Positions 23,165-24,927 of a stretch of DNA of 24,927 nt are shown here, in pieces (within the stretch, counting starts at the first letter, position 1; each line of letters begins with the position of its first letter). Below the pieces are notes generated by a model. That model saw only the letters and a program-made list of their open reading frames with translations, searched no databases and was not told the DNA's origin. Made by a program: the position numbers and the translations under genes. The DNA comes from Acanthaster planci (lineage: Eukaryota > Echinodermata > Asteroidea > Valvatida > Acanthasteridae), in the NCBI RefSeq assembly GCF_001949145.1, contig NW_019091367.1:2707428-2732354 (forward strand). Direction: 5' to 3'.

Positions 23165-23356
23165 GTTTTGGGTTTTTAACTCATGACCAGAAAAATGAGG
23201 GGTTCGAATCCAGCCATGCTGTGTCCTTGGGCAATTTACTTCATCCCCACTTGCCTCTCTCCATTGAGGAGTTCAGCATGGATACTGGCATCAACTAGGG
23301 AGTAACCTCCGGTAGACTGGCATCCCATCCATCCATCCATCCATCCATCCCATCTT
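23165..23356 (+). mobile_element. tRNA-derived SINE, forward orientation
   Basis: The head is 5'-truncated or decayed but keeps GGTTTTTAACTC, shared with the 14.5-kb copy. An intact B box GGTTCGAATCC lies at 23201-23211. The body TGTCCTTGGGCAATTTACTT and CTTGCCTCTCTCC then leads to GATACTGGCATCAACTAGGG, AGTAACCTCC and a tail ACTGGCATCCCATCC. The tail is replaced or extended by a (CCAT)n tract. The body resembles SINEs I associate with marine deuterostomes, from memory. The orientation is opposite to the 14.5-kb copy. Confidence 0.75.
23325..23350. repeat. (CCAT)n microsatellite at the SINE tail
   Basis: Six and a half CCAT units, grown from the CATCCCATCC tail of the adjoining SINE. Confidence 0.9.
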
Positions 23357-23359
23357 TAG

Positions 23360-24070
23360 CGCTAATATTGAAACTGGAGATGAAAATGGACCTAATTGGA
23401 CACCTTGGCCAGAGATGTAGTTTAATACAGTACACCCCAAAACAGCCAGCATGTACATCATCAACTGTGAAGATCCTCACACATTCTATTAAGCAATTGG
23501 ACAGTTTACATCCTACACAAACGCTGCTGCTGTGGTAGATTACAGATTAGAAGACCAGCTGGAGTGTTGAGGGAGGTGTGGTGATGGCAACCGTTCCCCC
23601 CACGTTTGTTTCAACTCCCTTCCCCTACATAGGAAGCAACTCCTCAGGTGTGACTGAGAGGTTAAGCTTCTCGCACCCGCCAGCTATCAGAGGGGGGTGA
23701 ATTGTCATCCTTTCCCAAATGTCGAAGGTGCCAAAGCCTGGCCGAGCCTTCCTGTCTTTAGAATAAAGTGGGATGGCTGAGACCGAATGCATGGGGGGGG
23801 GGATATTTTGTTATCTGCCTGAAAAAGTACTTTGGGTTTTCTCAGGGGACTGTCTGGTAAGGATGACTGACATCATGCCTTGCCGGGCTGGATTTTCTTT
23901 TTGATTTATATGTAGCTATTCATTTTGATTTCTAATTTCACAAGTGCTTCGTCAGGGTGTGCTGCACAGCAGCTTTATTTTCTACCCACTATTTTTACGC
24001 CTTCCACCAAGTGCAATAGCTAGATTAGAAGAGTAGACTTAAATTCCCGATGGCTCGGCACTGATGAAAG
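23360..24070. other. Non-coding stretch
   Basis: No exon or RNA gene. A G-run lies near 23792, and the rest is unassigned. Confidence 0.4.
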
Positions 24071-24073
24071 ATT

Positions 24074-24091
24074 AAAGTTCATGTGAACTTT
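24074..24091. promoter_or_regulatory. Perfect AAAGTTCA inverted repeat, possible nuclear-receptor site
   Basis: AAAGTTCA-TG-TGAACTTT is an exact 8-base inverted repeat. AGTTCA is a known variant of the nuclear-receptor half-site AGGTCA, here arranged head to head with a 2-base spacer. An 18-base word overlapping it recurs with one mismatch at 15993-16010. Binding is not demonstrated. Confidence 0.3.
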
Positions 24092-24099
24092 GCAAACCA

Positions 24100-24555
24100 A
24101 CTGCACGTGTTCATGTGTGCACGGGCGTTATTCCCATCCAACTTGACGTTCAAGCAAGAAAGCAATCTTTCCAGAACATTTAACGTGCACAGGGCAATAA
24201 ACAGTTGGGCTCAAAATGATTCAAACCCTTGGGAAAATAACATACTTTTCTAAATTCTTCATTTGTGAAAGCTGGTATGTTGGTACTCCCACTATATCTT
24301 TAGTCTATTTGTTGCAAGACACAAACCCACATGTGTGCTGGCTAAACTTCATGAAGAAGTTAGAAAATTTTCCAAAGGGTATGAATAATTTGCAGCACAA
24401 GTACATGTATATCAGTAGATTCTGTGCAGAAGCACCCCTATTGCAGGTGAAAATGAGACTGGTTGGACTAACACCACTGCTGCTGTCAAGCGTGACAACT
24501 GCGGGAAAATTTCTAATCAACTTCCCTATAAAACACGTGTGCACAACCCCTACCC
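24100..24555. other. Non-coding stretch
   Basis: The plus-strand open frame at 24216-24671 (151 codons) and its minus shadow have no domain, and the plus-strand frame runs through the ACATGT repeat as MYMYMYIYMY. No exon is supported. Confidence 0.4.
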
Positions 24556-24588
24556 ACATGTACATGTACATGTACATTTACATGTACG
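24556..24588. repeat. (ACATGT)n tract
   Basis: ACATGTACATGTACATGTAC then ATTTACATGTACG, the longest tandem run of the ACATGT word in the window outside the minisatellite. Confidence 0.85.
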
Positions 24589-24927
24589 CATCTCCTGCAC
24601 TGTGTCTGCCCAAATGGGTAACCTTGACAGCAAGGAGCGTCAAGCTCGCTTCCTCTCACAACCAGAGCTGAAATTATAGTGCTTTTGTCTTGTACAAATT
24701 AAAATGACAGTCACACGCATTATGCAGATTGAGTCAGGTTGTATTGACCAGATTGGCACCATGGCTGCATTCTCCCCTTGCAGAAATGGCTTCTTGTTCT
24801 TGCTTCCTAACATTAGCTGCCGGTGCTGCTAATTTGTCTCATCCACAATAGCAGTTCAAATGCATTTCATCTGCATTTCTAGTACACATGTATACTTCTA
24901 TTACTATTAATTTTGAGGGTGGAGTAA
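24589..24927. other. Non-coding stretch to window end
   Basis: Unassigned sequence with no exon, promoter or repeat that I can support. Confidence 0.4.

Noticed and set aside
23195-23215. tRNA gene, based on GGTTCGAATCC
   Set aside because: There is no cloverleaf; the box belongs to a SINE head followed by a SINE body.
24216-24671. 151-codon plus-strand open frame
   Set aside because: No domain, it runs through an ACATGT tract, and it has no splice or promoter support.

Overview
The window reads as gene-poor nuclear DNA of an animal, not a bacterium or virus. The reasons are one exon with good GT-AG splice signals and a polypyrimidine tract, long non-coding stretches, two copies of a tRNA-derived SINE, a mariner-type MITE, microsatellites, a minisatellite and long homopolymer runs. 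The many palindromic ACATGT/GTACAT words and the SINE body resemble what I associate with marine invertebrate deuterostomes (echinoderm, hemichordate or amphioxus). That placement is a guess from repeat character, not a demonstrated one.

Layout: the only well-supported coding segment is a minus-strand internal exon at 761-898. It encodes about two leucine-rich repeats, with a clean acceptor on its high-coordinate side and a GTAAGT donor on its low-coordinate side. Because the gene runs leftward, bases 1-754 are the start of the downstream intron. Bases 899 onward are upstream intron, possibly one very long intron reaching beyond the right end. A second minus-strand segment at 7252-7377 has coding-like codon structure and ends in a stop, but matches no family I can name.

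The rest is repeats and unassigned DNA. A GAGTC-word array and a 54-bp duplication lie at 4.85-5.73 kb, and a 178-bp TA-flanked MITE at 8.8-9.0 kb. A 41-bp tandem repeat built on the ACATGT word lies at 13.36-13.54 kb. SINE copies lie in opposite orientations at 14.5 and 23.2 kb. A CpG-dense block at 4.05-4.29 kb stands out from the generally CpG-poor surroundings and could be regulatory. No tRNA, rRNA, CRISPR or operon structure was seen, and most open frames look like chance.

No new multi-gene system is evident. The items most worth following up are the LRR exon and its parent gene, the unidentified coding-like segment, and the MITE/SINE family members.
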